From: Dromiciops gliroides
Taxonomy: Eukaryota > Chordata > Mammalia > Microbiotheria > Microbiotheriidae
Direction of reading: 5' to 3'
Length of the DNA: 64,000 nucleotides
NCBI RefSeq assembly: GCF_019393635.1
Contig: NC_057861.1
Span: 172,765,577 to 172,829,576, forward strand
The position numbers were made by a program, and so were the translations under genes. The notes below the pieces were generated by a model, which was given only the letters and a program-made list of their open reading frames with translations, ran no database searches and was not told where the DNA came from. Shown in pieces: positions 1 to 9,969 of the stretch (its first letter is position 1; every line of letters starts with the position of its first letter).

Positions 1-55
1 TACATCACCTCCCTATATCATGGTCCTCTTCAAGAATGAGGGACAAAACAACAAA
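1..55 (+). repeat. 3' end of a marsupial interspersed repeat
   Basis: 'catggtcctcttcaagaatg' followed by 'agggacaaa' is the 3' end of the same family seen at 50,236-50,465 ('...gaaaatgaaggacaaatag'). Its 5' part lies outside the window. I do not name the family. Confidence 0.5.
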
Positions 56-99
56 TCTGCAATGGGAGATGAAATTAAAATCCTAAATAAAAGCTTACC

Positions 100-420
100 T
101 ACCCTGATCGATTAGATGAAATTAAGGTTTAGAAAGGATAAATGACTTGCTCAGGGTCAGACAGCCAATACTTTGTTTTGTTTTTTTTTTTGTCTTTTTG
201 TGGGGCAATAAAGGTTAAGTGACTTGCCCAGGGTCACACAGCTAGTAAGTGTTAAGGGTCTGTGGCTGGATTTGAACTCAGGTACTCCTGAATCCAGGGT
301 TGATGCTTTATCCACTGCAACACCTAGCTGCCCCCAATACTTTGAATATTAATTGGTGATATTTGAACCTACATCTTTCTGACTCCAAGATTAGCATTTT
401 CTCTTACCATGCTGAAGTTT
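100..420 (-). repeat. old MIR/CORE-SINE split by a WSINE
   Basis: Degraded CORE text ('aatgacttgctcagggtcag') lies left of the SINE at 176-334 and continues to its right ('gaacctacatctttctgact'), so the older MIR was interrupted. Confidence 0.6.
176..334 (-). mobile_element. WSINE1-like CORE-SINE
   Basis: Complete copy in reverse orientation: poly-T, CORE, then 'cacctagctgccccc'. Flanked by the target duplication caatactttg (166-175 and 335-344). Confidence 0.88.
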
Positions 421-1290
421 CTCAAAAACAAAGCAAAACAAAGCAAAACTCCAGATAATTCCAGGTACTGTTCACATACAACAGATGTTCTTTAAGTACA
501 CTATATCAGTCTTTTCCTAAAAATCCTGACAACAGGCTTCATTTTCATTCAGTAAATCATTTAACAGGTTTATCTCATAGCCTTTATTGGACACAGAACC
601 CTGATAGTTTCTGCTGAAGACAAATAGTACTTGCCCTCAAGGAGCTTACATTCTAATTGCAAAAGATAAGACTTAAGACAAGAATAAAAGATGTAAAAAG
701 GTTTTTCTAAGCCTTGAAGTTGTAAAGATCCTGATTTTAACAGTGTAGCTGTTTCCTGCAGAAAAAAGTTTTATCAAAAAAAAAAATCCAAGCTTTCTTA
801 TCCCTTTCCTTTCTCTCTTTTCTAGGCAGGGTCAACAGTGTAAGCAATAATAAAGCAAGAAATCCCGAGTAAATTGAGAGGATAGCCAGGAAATCAGCTT
901 GACAGGAGGGAACATAGGGTTGAAGAAATAACAAGATTATGCCCAAGATACAAGTCTACTTGTCCAGCCTTCCTTCCTTTCTCCCTCCCTTCATTCAAGA
1001 TAAATTGACTATTTGAAGCCCACTGTATACACTATATGCAGGTTTCCCCCTTCTTTTTGCTTCCCTATACTTGAAAAGTACTCTTTATCACCCCTATCTT
1101 TCAAAATCCTAATCATCCTAAGAGAAAGGTCAAATACCAAATAGCTTTTCCTGATCCTTTGCCAGACATCATATAGCACTTCTTTAATGTACTTCAAATA
1201 CTGAAAAAGTTGTCAGATAAAAGAAATTTATCCTCCTTGACCCTAGAAGGCAAAACTATTAGTGAGTGTAAGTTGCATATGTCAATTTAG
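420..1290. other. mostly unassigned upstream sequence
   Basis: About 545-680 resembles a reversed L2 3' end ('ctcaaggagcttacattcta'). The rest is AT-rich with no recognisable gene or repeat. Confidence 0.4.
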
Positions 1291-1299
1291 ATTTGGTAT

Positions 1300-1480
1300 C
1301 TAGAAAGAAAGAAAAAATTCTCTAGCAATCTGATCCAAAAGTGGAACAGGCTGCCTTGGGAAGTAGTGAACTTACTTAAACGTCTTCAAGTGCAAGTTGA
1401 ATGACCCCTTGTCATAGAGAGGATTCTTACTCAGGGACAGGTTGGATTAGATGGTCTTAGAAGCCGTTACCCAACTAGAG
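1300..1480 (+). repeat. CR1/L3 LINE 3' fragment
   Basis: 'gtggaacaggctgccttggg', 'gagaggattcttactcaggg' and 'ggttggattagatggtctta' match the conserved 3' region of amniote CR1/L3 LINEs. Confidence 0.7.
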
Positions 1481-2030
1481 GATTTTTTTTTTTTTTAATT
1501 CTGGTCTGTGTCCCAGAAAAGCGCTGAGCAGCCGGCAGGACCTTAGGACAGCTCATAGGAGGTGAATTTAGAGCACACCACAAATACCTCCTTGTCCTCA
1601 ATTCACCCATAGGCACCGACTACCGAAATACACCATCTGTGAATAACAAACTACATTCCACCTGTTCCCAGGCGAGGAGGGGACATTCCCTGCTATTAAC
1701 AAACTTTCCAGTTGGCAGGGACGTGGGTGCAAATCCTCTCTGAAGCTTAGAACTTAACTTCCGCCCCCGAAGTAGGTGTAGCTCGTTTTTCTCCCCAATC
1801 ACGACGCATTGTGTTGGGTATTGGGAGTATTTATCAGACTCAGAGGGTTAAGTATGGGTCTGGTCACGGAGGACATGCAGGGCACTAGACCACGCACAGA
1901 TCTTAGCCTTCAGAAAGCACCAGGAGTCTACCGGAGAGCGACAGACGTAGGACACCCAGACGCAGCTGGTGGGGCGGGAGGGGAGGGAGTTGCGATGAGG
2001 GGGGGAGCTATGAACCCCATGGTACCCTCT

Positions 2031-2042
2031 GGGAGTTGTAGT
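2031..2042 (-). promoter_or_regulatory. ZNF143/SBS-like motif (minus orientation)
   Basis: GGGAGTTGTAGT here reads ACTACAACTCCC on the minus strand, very close to the ZNF143/THAP11 submotif ACTACAATTCCC. An ETS-like CGGAAG core lies next to it on the same strand. Placement upstream of a CpG-island gene fits the known distribution of such sites. Confidence 0.65.
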
Positions 2043-2083
2043 CTTCCGTATGTCGTGGCCACCCTTTCTCCACCCGCACTCGA

Positions 2084-2100
2084 ACTGCAACTCCCAGCTG
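2084..2100 (+). promoter_or_regulatory. ZNF143/SBS-like motif (plus orientation)
   Basis: ACTGCAACTCCCAGCTG differs from the ACTACAAYTCCCAG consensus at one core base. It is inverted relative to the motif at 2031, with 41 bp between them. Confidence 0.55.
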
Positions 2101-2393
2101 TCTGTGCGAAGTGGAAGGGGGTAAGGGAAGCGCTCTGACGCTGTCCCGAGCCGCCGCGAGGGGGAGCGGAGCTGAAAAGCTACGGCAGCGCCCGGAGGAT
2201 CCGGAGCTGCCCGAGCAGCTGCAGGGCGGCGGGTAACGGCCGCTGTCGCTTCCTTTGCTTTGGGTCCCTTTCCATCTCCCATTCCGGGCAAGCCGGCCGC
2301 TAACCTTAGTGCCTAAACCCCGCGGCTATGGAGGCGCGTCAGGCCGGTGACCCCCTGCGGCGCGGGGTCCGGGACTCGCCGAAGCGATGAGGG

Positions 2394-2406
2394 ACTAGGG
2401 GGCGCT
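2394..2406 (+). promoter_or_regulatory. CTCF-like core in promoter
   Basis: actagggggcgct matches the right part of the CTCF motif (SYAGRKGGCRSY), but the CCA to its left is replaced by gga. Judged by eye against the consensus. Confidence 0.4.
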
Positions 2407-2556
2407 ACACTACCTCCCTCTCGCCCTCCTGCCCTGCTACTCCACACTCCCTCCTCTACTGCGGACCACCCCCTCCCACCCCTCCCTCCAGCCTCGGTCA
2501 TTTTCGCCCTCCCCCTCCGCCTCCAGCCCGGCCTCTCCGCGGTCGCTGCCCCGCCC

Positions 2557-2570
2557 CATAGGGGGCGCTG
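2557..2570 (+). promoter_or_regulatory. second CTCF-like core in promoter
   Basis: catagggggcgctg carries the AGGGGGCGCT core in the same orientation as the one at 2394, about 160 bp downstream. The left half matches poorly. Confidence 0.35.
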
Positions 2571-2591
2571 CTGAGGGAGCTGTTGGTCTTC

Positions 2592-2633
2592 ATGCCATCT
2601 CGAGGCTCCATGCGGAGGAGCAGGAGCCTCTGA
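2592..2633 (+). CDS. possible upstream ORF in SMIM13 5' leader
   Basis: An ATG at 2592 opens a 13-codon frame (MPSRGSMRRSRSL) closed by TGA at 2631-2633, 97 nt before the SMIM13 start. If transcription begins upstream, this would be a short arginine-rich uORF able to damp main-frame translation. It matters only if the leader includes it, which sequence alone cannot show. Confidence 0.3.
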   Translation: MPSRGSMRRSRSL

Positions 2634-2730
2634 GAAAGGCGAAGAGACTTGAGATTTGGGCTCGTCCTCCCGCCGCCCCCTCTTGCACCCCGCCTCCAGC
2701 TGTGCGCGTTTCCCGGCCTCGCTCTCCAAA

Positions 2731-2806
2731 ATGTGGCAGAGCGTGGGGCTGACCCTGCTGGTGATCGTGTCCACGCTGCTCTGCGTCCTGCTCTTCATGC
2801 TGTGCG
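2731..2806 (+). CDS. SMIM13: SMIM13 coding exon 1
   Basis: The exon encodes the first 25 residues and the first base of codon 26 of small integral membrane protein 13, a short single-pass membrane protein of unknown molecular function. The frame begins MWQSVGLTLLVIV and is almost entirely hydrophobic: a membrane segment or signal anchor rich in Leu/Val with Cys at 18 and 25. The ATG has A at -3. No in-frame ATG lies upstream; the frame is open to about 2656 but only through TTG-type codons. The exon ends at a consensus donor, tgtgcg|gtgagt, in phase 1. Joined to the exon at 29381 it restores a Gly codon (G|GT), giving a continuous 90-residue protein against about 91 in human (from memory). 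Confidence 0.93.
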
Positions 2807-3074
2807 GTGAGTGTGACGCGCGGCCCAGGGGGGCGGGGGGGCGGCCGAGGGCCTGGGCTGCCATCCACTCTCACCCCCGCATTATCGCTGACGCCTCCCT
2901 GAGAGCGTCAGCTACTTTGGACATGTTTGTTCTGACTTGGCAACAATTAAGCGTCTCCTGCGTGCCGGGCACTGCGCTGCAAAGAGGCGAAAACATGGTC
3001 TCTACCCTCGAGGAGCCCCCAGTTTAATGGGGAAGGTGTGGGGGGGACATGCAGATATATTTTGACCGGCAAAG

Positions 3075-3118
3075 TGGCATGGCATAGCATGGCATGGCAT
3101 AGCATGGCATGGCATAGC
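3075..3118 (+). repeat. ATGGC-type minisatellite
   Basis: Three near-perfect copies of a 15-bp unit (catggcatggcatag), about 270 bp after the SMIM13 exon 1 donor. Confidence 0.8.
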
Positions 3119-3149
3119 GTCCAAGCAAAGTCTACGATGCTGCAGACCC

Positions 3150-3215
3150 CCAGGGGGGAAGGATTGCGGGGAGGGGGGAAGGGGGAAGGATTGCGGGGGG
3201 GGGGGGGCGGTGTTG
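3150..3215 (+). repeat. G-rich tract, G-quadruplex-prone
   Basis: Several runs of 4-13 G separated by short A/T spacers in the first intron beside the CpG island. Folding is an inference. Confidence 0.6.
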
Positions 3216-3429
3216 TTGGAAGGGGCCGGAGATCCTCGCCATGGCTCACCCTCCTCCTGAGTTGGCAGGGGAGCTGGAGAATCCTCTGACGCCTCGAACT
3301 TGGGGTTACAGAGGGTAGCCTGCGGACTGGACTTCACCTGCGCAGCCCGGCTTTAGAGCGGTCAGCTGTCCCAGCTTTGTCATTTTCTGCACGGGCTGCC
3401 ACTGATGTCTGTAATGCCCTCAGCTTGTT

Positions 3430-3665
3430 AGAGTTCTCTGTTCCATTCACATCTGCTCCAACTCTTCTACTTTCCCGATTGCCCCGACACTAATGCCCCT
3501 CCCCCACCTTAGAGTACCCCGTACCCTTCCCGTGTCTGCTCTAGAGCTTCTACTTTCTCCATTCCCCCAAGTCACTAATGCCCCTCACTCCCCATTCCCT
3601 GTTCCCTTCAAATCTGCCCTAACCATTCTACTTTCCCGATTCATCCTAACACCCCACCCCCTTCC
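3430..3665 (+). repeat. degenerate tandem repeat, about 80 bp x 3
   Basis: 'ttctactttcccgatt' and 'cactaatgcccctc' recur with similar spacing three times in a pyrimidine-rich block. Confidence 0.55.
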
Positions 3666-3699
3666 CAAATTCCTTGGACTTATTTTGTAGCTTGACCTA

Positions 3700-3812
3700 T
3701 TTTATAAAACGTAAGCTCTTAGAGGGTAGGGACTGTTTTGTCTTTGTAGCCCCACCACCCTTGTGGTCGGTCTGGCACACGAAAGGTGTCTAATTAACTA
3801 GATGAGTGCAGG
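3700..3812 (+). repeat. L2 LINE 3' end
   Basis: 'aagctcttagagggtaggga' and the degraded 'tctggcacacgaaaggtg' match the L2 3' terminus. Confidence 0.6.
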
Positions 3813-3819
3813 TTGATTG

Positions 3820-4075
3820 ATTTAGAAATGAAGAAACTGAGGCCTTTAGAGAACTTGCCCAGTTACACAAGCCATAAAACGGCAGACGCAGGCCCTCTAG
3901 CTCAAAGTTTCTTAAACAGGGTCGAGACCCCAAATGTGGGGGTCGGGGAAAATTTGGCAACAGTAAAAGATCATGTATACATTTTTATATACCTGTATAC
4001 CCGAGGTCTAGTGAAAAGGGGTCGCCAGTGGAAAAAAGTTGAAGAAGCCCTGCTCTAGCTGAATATCTAGTTTGG
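3820..4075 (-). repeat. MIR fragment interrupted by a hAT MITE
   Basis: 'atgaagaaactgaggccttt' and 'gaacttgcccagttacacaa' are reversed MIR CORE; the element is cut at the hAT insertion at 3903. Confidence 0.55.
3903..4052. mobile_element. hAT-type MITE (Charlie-like)
   Basis: A 150-bp non-coding element with imperfect terminal inverted repeats ('agtttcttaaac' against 'gttgaagaagccc') and internal 'gggtcg' motifs. Flanked by a perfect 8-bp duplication ctctagct (3895-3902 and 4053-4060), the hAT hallmark length. Confidence 0.75.
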
Positions 4076-4870
4076 GGTGGTGGGAGTGTTCACTCAATCT
4101 TATTTTAATCTAGATTATTTAAAATGTGTCATTGATGCTTTAAAAAATTTATACACCAGCCGTTTCTGATTTCTCCTTCTCCCATTTTCTAATTGGAACC
4201 TTTCTTTTTGACAAATTAGTACAGTCAAGCCAAAGAAATGGTCATGTCTTGTTTTATTTTATTTTTTTAACCCTTGCCTTACTTGAAAGTGAAGTGATTT
4301 GTTTCCTCATTCCTTTTATAAGGAGGTAATAAAAGTGTTTTTGGTAGGATTGTAATGTGGATGACCTTTATTTTCCTTTAATAAGTAGTAGTAACAGGAG
4401 TTGTGAATTAAAAATCATACTGTTAACTTCAGTTTGAACCCCACATAGGACTCCAAATGAATCTTCATGTTTTACAAAGATAATTGAAAATGTAGCTCAT
4501 ATTAAATTGCATTGTAAAGTGCTTTGAATATGAAGGTCAGAAAATCCAGCATAGGTCTGGTGATAATGATGTTTGTGCTGATGTTTTTCTTCAGAAGCTG
4601 GGCTAAATTTTGTTCTTGGTAAAGTATTAGCACAATTTAAGGATCTTTTGACACCTTGATATTGAAACCTAATATTAACAAAATGACTTTGGTCTCCTAG
4701 AAAAGTTCCTGAATGATAGTGAAAATTAGGAAATGGATTGCATAACATAGGTCTCTAGTGATTGCTTATAAATGAATATTTGAAAGACAATAGAGTATAA
4801 ATTCAAAATTTATGTAGTAATTGGATTGTGTTGAGTAAAATTCATGGCTAAAAATTTAAAATAGGAACTA
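4070..4870. other. AT-rich intronic sequence, nothing recognised
   Basis: No repeat family, gene or RNA is identified in this stretch. Confidence 0.4.
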
Positions 4871-4872
4871 AA

Positions 4873-5420
4873 AATGGTACAGGCACACCTCTTTATGTTG
4901 CACTGAGCTTTATTTTTTGTGTCAACCCTGCCTCAAGAAAGTCCATTGGTTCCATTTTTCCCATTGCAAGTGCTCACATCATGTCTGTGTGACTTTTTGG
5001 TAATTCTTGCAATATTTCAAACGTTTTCATTGTAGTTTTATCTGTTATGGTGATCCATGATTAGTGATCTTTGATGTTACTATTCTAATAGTCTTGGGGT
5101 ACCACAAACTGAGCATGGCAAACTTTAATGTTATGGGTGTTCTGACACAGCCCCACCTGCCAGCCATTCCTGTGTCTTCCTCAAATAGGGCTTCTCTTTC
5201 TCTGAGACAAAACTATTGAAATTAGGCCAATTGGGGGCGGCTAGGTGGTGCAGTGGATAAAGCAGGCCCTGGATTCAGGAGTTCCCAATCCGGCCTCAGA
5301 CACTTGACACTTACTGGCTGTGTGACCCTGGGCAAGTCACTTAACCCCCATTGCCCCGCAAAAAAAAAAAGAAAAGAAAGAAAAAAAAAAGAAATTAGGC
5401 CAATTAATAATCCTTCAGGC
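4873..5420 (+). mobile_element. Tigger1-like DNA transposon remnant
   Basis: Starts 'caggcacacctctttatgtt' and contains 'gtgctcacatcatgtctgtg', 'gtgatctttgatgttactat' and 'attgaaattaggccaatt', the 5' end of Tigger1 (TcMar-Tigger) in order. No transposase survives. A WSINE at 5233 lies inside it. Confidence 0.75.
5233..5390 (+). mobile_element. WSINE1-like SINE inside Tigger1
   Basis: Full copy from 'gggggcggctaggtggtgca' to an A-rich tail. Perfect 15-bp target duplication gaaattaggccaatt at 5218-5232 and 5391-5405. Confidence 0.92.
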
Positions 5421-5616
5421 ATACCTGCATATACAAAAGGAATTTAATTGCTCTATTCCTTACCTCCCTGGTTTTTTTTAAATTATTTTAAGAAGTTTAA
5501 GTTTGGAGCTGTGCCTTTAAAAAAGATGGTGTGTAAGACAGATGAACAAAACCATAAGATGAAGTTGAAGTTTCTGAATCTAAAGCCTTTTTGATAATTG
5601 AAAAATAAATTTCTGA

Positions 5617-6250
5617 GTATAGGCATGCCTCAGAGATATTTCAGGTTCAATTCCAGACCACCACAACATAGCAAATATTGCAGTAAAGTGAGTCATACTT
5701 TTTTTTTGTTTCCTAATGCATATAAAAATTATGTTTATACTATATTGTAGTCTACTAAGTGTGCAATATAGTATTATGTCTAAAAAATGTACTTACTTTA
5801 ATTAAGAAATACTTTATTGCCCCCCCCCCCAAATGCTAACCATTATCTGAGCCTTCATCTAGTGGTAATCTTTTTATTGGTGGAAGGTCTTGCCTCGATG
5901 TTAATGGCTGCTGACTGAACAGGGTGGTGGTTGCTGAAGGTTGGGGTGGTCGTGGCAATTTCTTAAATCAGACAACACTGAAATTTGCTGCACCTATCCT
6001 TTTACTTGAATACTTAGAGGCCATTGTAGGGTTATTAATTGGACTAATTTCCATATTATTGTCTCTTCTATGGGTTTGTGGTGACCCAAACAATTAGAAT
6101 AGTGACATCAAAGCTCAATGATCTTAGATCACCATAACAGATAGAATAATGAAAACATTTGAGATACTGTGAGAATTTCCAGAATGTGATACAGAGATAC
6201 AATATGAGCCATAGCTGCAAACTGCAGGAAAGGGAGGTATGCCTGAACTA
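5617..6250 (-). mobile_element. internally deleted Tigger1-like transposon
   Basis: Termini 'taggcatgcctcagagat' and 'ggaggtatgcctg' are inverted repeats next to TA. Inside are recognisable Tigger1 pieces ('gtcttgcctcgatgttaatg', 'gaggccattgtagggttatt'). The transposase middle is missing, joined near 5996. A C run sits at 5821-5830. Confidence 0.82.
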
Positions 6251-6600
6251 AACTGAGGTTGCTATCAGGTTTTACTCAGGTTCATCTTCTTATTTTTTTC
6301 CCCTGATCACAGTGCCTTCTTCTAGTTCTATTGCTACTGTTAGCTGCTATTTCATAGCTTCCTTTGAAGGGTCAGCATCTTCTTTCCTGTGTCTTGTCCT
6401 TGATCCTCTTATCTCTCTGAGAGAGGTGTTCTTAACCTCTTTTTGTCAAGACCTTTTGGCTATCTGGACCTCTTCTCAGCATTAATATTTTCAATGAACA
6501 AAATAAAATATGTAGGATTACAGAGGAAATCAGTTGTATTGATACAGTTATCAAAATAGTAAGCAAGTTCACAGCTCCCAGGTTAGTAACTCCTGCTTTG
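6250..6600. other. intronic sequence, nothing recognised
   Basis: No confident repeat or gene assignment. Confidence 0.4.
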
Positions 6601-6604
6601 TAAT

Positions 6605-6736
6605 TTTTTTTTTGAGGGTTAAGTTACTTGCCCAGGGTCACACAACTAGTAAATGTCAAGTGTCTCAGGTCGGATTTGAACTCAGGTCCTCCTGAATCCA
6701 GGGCCAGTGCTTTATCCACTACGACACCTGGCTGTC
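6605..6736 (-). mobile_element. WSINE1-like SINE
   Basis: Reverse copy with poly-T and CORE. Imperfect target duplication (actcctgctttgtaat near 6589 and acctcctgctctgtaat at 6737). Confidence 0.85.
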
Positions 6737-6829
6737 ACCTCCTGCTCTGTAATCTTATCAACTGGAATGAGTTCAGTGATCACCTCTATGAAAATTCCCA
6801 GATCTTCTATATTTAGCCTCATTTTCTGA

Positions 6830-7660
6830 ACTCTCTTCACAAACTGCCCATTCATTGGACCCCTCCAACTACATATTTAACAAGTCATACATAAAGCATA
6901 CATCATGTCTAAAGCAGATTAATTCTTTACCCCCTAAAGTCCTGCCTTCTTCCTAGAATGCAGCTATCCTTCCATTTACCACGTCAGACCTAGAAATTAT
7001 CTTGGCATTTTGTCCTCCTCAGTGTCATTTGTATCAGCTCATGTCATATGGCTATCAGCCTCGTTTATGTCTTCATCATTTCCTTTAGACTACTGGAAAA
7101 TCCTCCTAGTTGTTTTTTCTGCCTACAGTCTGCCTCCTCTCATAACCCTCCTCCACACAGCTGTCAAGTTGATATTCCTAAAGCACAGTCCTAAATTGGA
7201 GCTTATGAAGCTTCAATAGTTCCCTCTTGTTTCTAAAAAATATATGTACACGCCTTGATTTGACTTTTAAAACCTTTCTTGCTTGGGTTCTAGACTACTA
7301 TTCTAGGCTCTTTAAATATTACTCTCCTTCACAACCTTTTCAAATTCCAGCCAAGCTGGCCTATTGCTGTTCCTATCAGGGAATGCCTTTGGACAAGTCT
7401 ACTCCTCTGCCTCAGAATCTGTAACTCAACTCAAGTGCCACCCCCTACAGAAAACCTGTTCTGATTCTCCTCAGGTGCTAGTTCAACCCTCACCTCCCCA
7501 TTACTTTGTATATATTTTAAATATTACATTTTTCTAAAAAGATATTGTGCTCCTACTTCTCCATCTCACCCATTTAAGCTCCCATTTAAGGGGTGGTTTG
7601 ATTTTTTTTCCTGAATATTTGGCACATAGTAAGCATCTAATAAATGCTTGGGAATTTGAA
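6830..7660 (+). repeat. L2 LINE 3' region
   Basis: Long stretch collinear with the L2 ORF2 end and 3' UTR: 'ctcctccacacagctgtcaa', 'ccagccaagctggcctattg', 'aatgcctttggacaagtcta', ending 'ggcacatagtaagcatctaa' and 'taaatgct'. Any coding frame is thoroughly broken. Confidence 0.75.
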
Positions 7661-7778
7661 TTGTGTACTTATCTTCAAGCTGAGGTTTACATAGATTGGG
7701 AATAATTAGAATTTTTAGAATAAAGATGACGGAGTTACCATGATTTGGGGGGGGGAGGGGACTTTGTTTCCTCTAAAT

Positions 7779-8025
7779 TCAGTCATTTTTCAGTTATGTC
7801 TTATTCTTCATGACCACATTTGAGGATTTCTTAGCAAAGATACTGGAGTGGTTTGCCATTTCCTTCTCTAGCTCATTTTTATAAGTGAGGAAACTGAGGC
7901 AAACAGAGTTAAGTGATTTGCCCAGGGTCACCCAGCTTTTAAGGGTTTGAGTCCAAATTTGAACTCAGAAAGAAGGGTCTTCTGACTCCAGGCCCACCAC
8001 TCTATCCACTTGCCCATCTAGCTGC
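7779..8025 (-). mobile_element. Mar1-type SINE
   Basis: Reverse copy containing 'gatactggagtggtttgcca', CORE 'gatttgcccagggtcaccca' and terminal 'ccatctagctgc'. Confidence 0.85.
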
Positions 8026-9940
8026 ATTTTCTCTATGTATTTTGCATTTAAAGATTATGCTACCTGAGAGAATATGCATGTGGCTGAAAATGCCAGTACA
8101 AAAACAATTAGGCCTTCCTACAGTCACATGTGAAAATGGTTCTGGGAGTTACTTAAGAGAAAAAGTTTATTTAATAGTGTTTTTCTAGAGTTCATGGCAT
8201 GCCTTTCTGTTGTGATTTTTAAAAATATATACATACATACATAGAGGCATTGCATTCTCTTAACAAGTATTTATTGCATTTACTCTGTTCTTCAAATAGG
8301 CTGGCTTTCCTTTTTGGAAATAACACTACTTAAATTATAAACTGAATAGCTTTTCTATTTTCAATTGAACATCCTCTTCGCTACACCTTGCTTACTGAAA
8401 CACTAAGAACTGGTGCTTGGAGACTCACCCTTTTCAATGAAAGCAATAAGGGACAAAGACTGGGTGTAAAAGATAATTGAATGTTACTCTCTTTAAAGAA
8501 TTCAATGATGAAAATGATGATATAATAAGAATAATTGAAAGGGTAGACTGATATGCAGAAAAGGGGTAGTTTATAGAGATATATGATCATCTTTGGCTGA
8601 CTGGGCCCAAATTAGTCCCCTCGTGAATTCCTTGCTGATTCTCATTTTGATCTCAATTTGGTTTCTAAATAGGTTCTTCTATTGGAAGGAGAATTCAGAC
8701 TGGCTTTTAGTCAGATGGGCAATATGAGCCATTCCCACCCCCACCCCCAAATAAATACATTCCATTTACATTCTGTATAAAGTAAGCATCAGGATTCCAG
8801 CTGAGGGAAAGACTATTTCAATTATATCATCAAATTCCTAGTCAAGTTTTTAATACTTAGTAAGCTCTTGATAAATGCCTGACTTGGTGAGGAAGTGGAG
8901 AAAAACTTAGCAACCTTGATGCTTTACCACTTTAATTTCCAATTACTATAATAGGTTCTGTTCGAGGACCTTATCTTTGATAGCTTTTTCTTATGCTTTC
9001 ATGCTGAATAAAGTTTATAGTTAGTGCTGTTGAAGAGTTTAAAGCCATCTATAGTGCTTAAAAATGTTTGATTTAGGAATGGATTATTAATACAGCTGAA
9101 TATGATATTTAGGTGGTATGAAAGGTTTGCATTATTAGTGCCCATCAGTTAATGCTGTTCTCTCTGCCAGGATCCCAGAAGACAGGTTAGACTCTTGATT
9201 TGGTTTCCTTTTATATAAGGGGGTGGAAAAGGGCCTCTAAGAGTGATCTTTTTTTTCCTTTCTTGAATCAGCTTGTATTACTGACCAGTATAAGATAATG
9301 CAGAATTAGGTGACTACTTTATATTGATTTGACATGCACAATTTATGAAGGTTAGATTTAATTTTGCATGCATGCAGGTGGGTTTATTTCATTTCTATCT
9401 TTCCTGTGCGTTTAATATGGTGCAGTAGATCAATTTCAATGTAAATTCAGTGCATGCAGAACTTTACACACTATAAAGTGTTTTCTTGTTTTTAGCTTTA
9501 CATAAGCCTATTCATTGCATATGTATTTTAATGTGTATTTAGCTTTGTACTTACTCTTTCAAATTGGAGTCTGTGAGGTCAAAATTATTTTTATAAATAT
9601 ACTAAAATGTTGTTTACTTATTAAAATATTTATCTCTTTTCCAGCTATGTATTTGTGTGAGGCTGGGGTTGCTTCATATACTTCATCCAAAACAACATAT
9701 TGAAGTAGATTGAATGTAGAAACAGATATGAGAATCCAGTTATCTTCTATTAAGCCATACTTTAAAAGAGATGTGCAAAAATATGTAAAATAATATCATT
9801 TTGTCACTAATTTTTTTATTTGGAAAATCAGTATTTTTCATAAAATGTTATTTATGTTAACAGGTAATAAGTTTGTTTTTAAATGAGTTAATATATTATA
9901 AAAAGTTATCAGTTTTAATTACTAATACAGTAAATCTCAA
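8026..9940. other. intronic sequence, nothing recognised
   Basis: AT-rich, no clear repeat family apart from a short MIR/L2-like tail near 8850-8885 ('agtaagctcttgataaatgc'). No supported ORF. Confidence 0.45.
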
Positions 9941-9969
9941 TAGATATAACCCACATAAACACAAGAAGT

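Larger units (their letters stand above)
1480..3360 (+). promoter_or_regulatory. SMIM13: CpG-rich promoter region of SMIM13
   Basis: GC content and CpG density rise sharply from about 1.9 kb to 2.85 kb, against AT-rich flanks. The region lacks an obvious TATA box and surrounds coding exon 1, as expected for a housekeeping CpG-island promoter. It contains ZNF143-like motifs near 2031 and 2084, CTCF-like cores near 2394 and 2557, and GC boxes (for example ccgcccc near 2551). The transcription start cannot be fixed from sequence; it probably lies between about 2.1 and 2.65 kb. Divergent minus-strand transcription is possible, but no minus-strand gene is recognisable. Confidence 0.8.

Noticed and set aside
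1848..2864. minus-strand frames of 147 and 183 codons in the CpG island
   Set aside because: GC-rich DNA opens long frames by chance. They lack family motifs and overlap the SMIM13 promoter and exon.
2656..3027. 123-codon plus frame containing the SMIM13 N-terminus
   Set aside because: It begins at a non-ATG codon and runs past the GTGAGT donor into the intron. Only 2731-2806 is coding; exon 2 at 29381 supplies the rest.
5253..6816. short frames with CVTLGKSLNPHCP or MPRVTQLV patterns, recurring across the window
   Set aside because: Standard translations of WSINE copies in either orientation.
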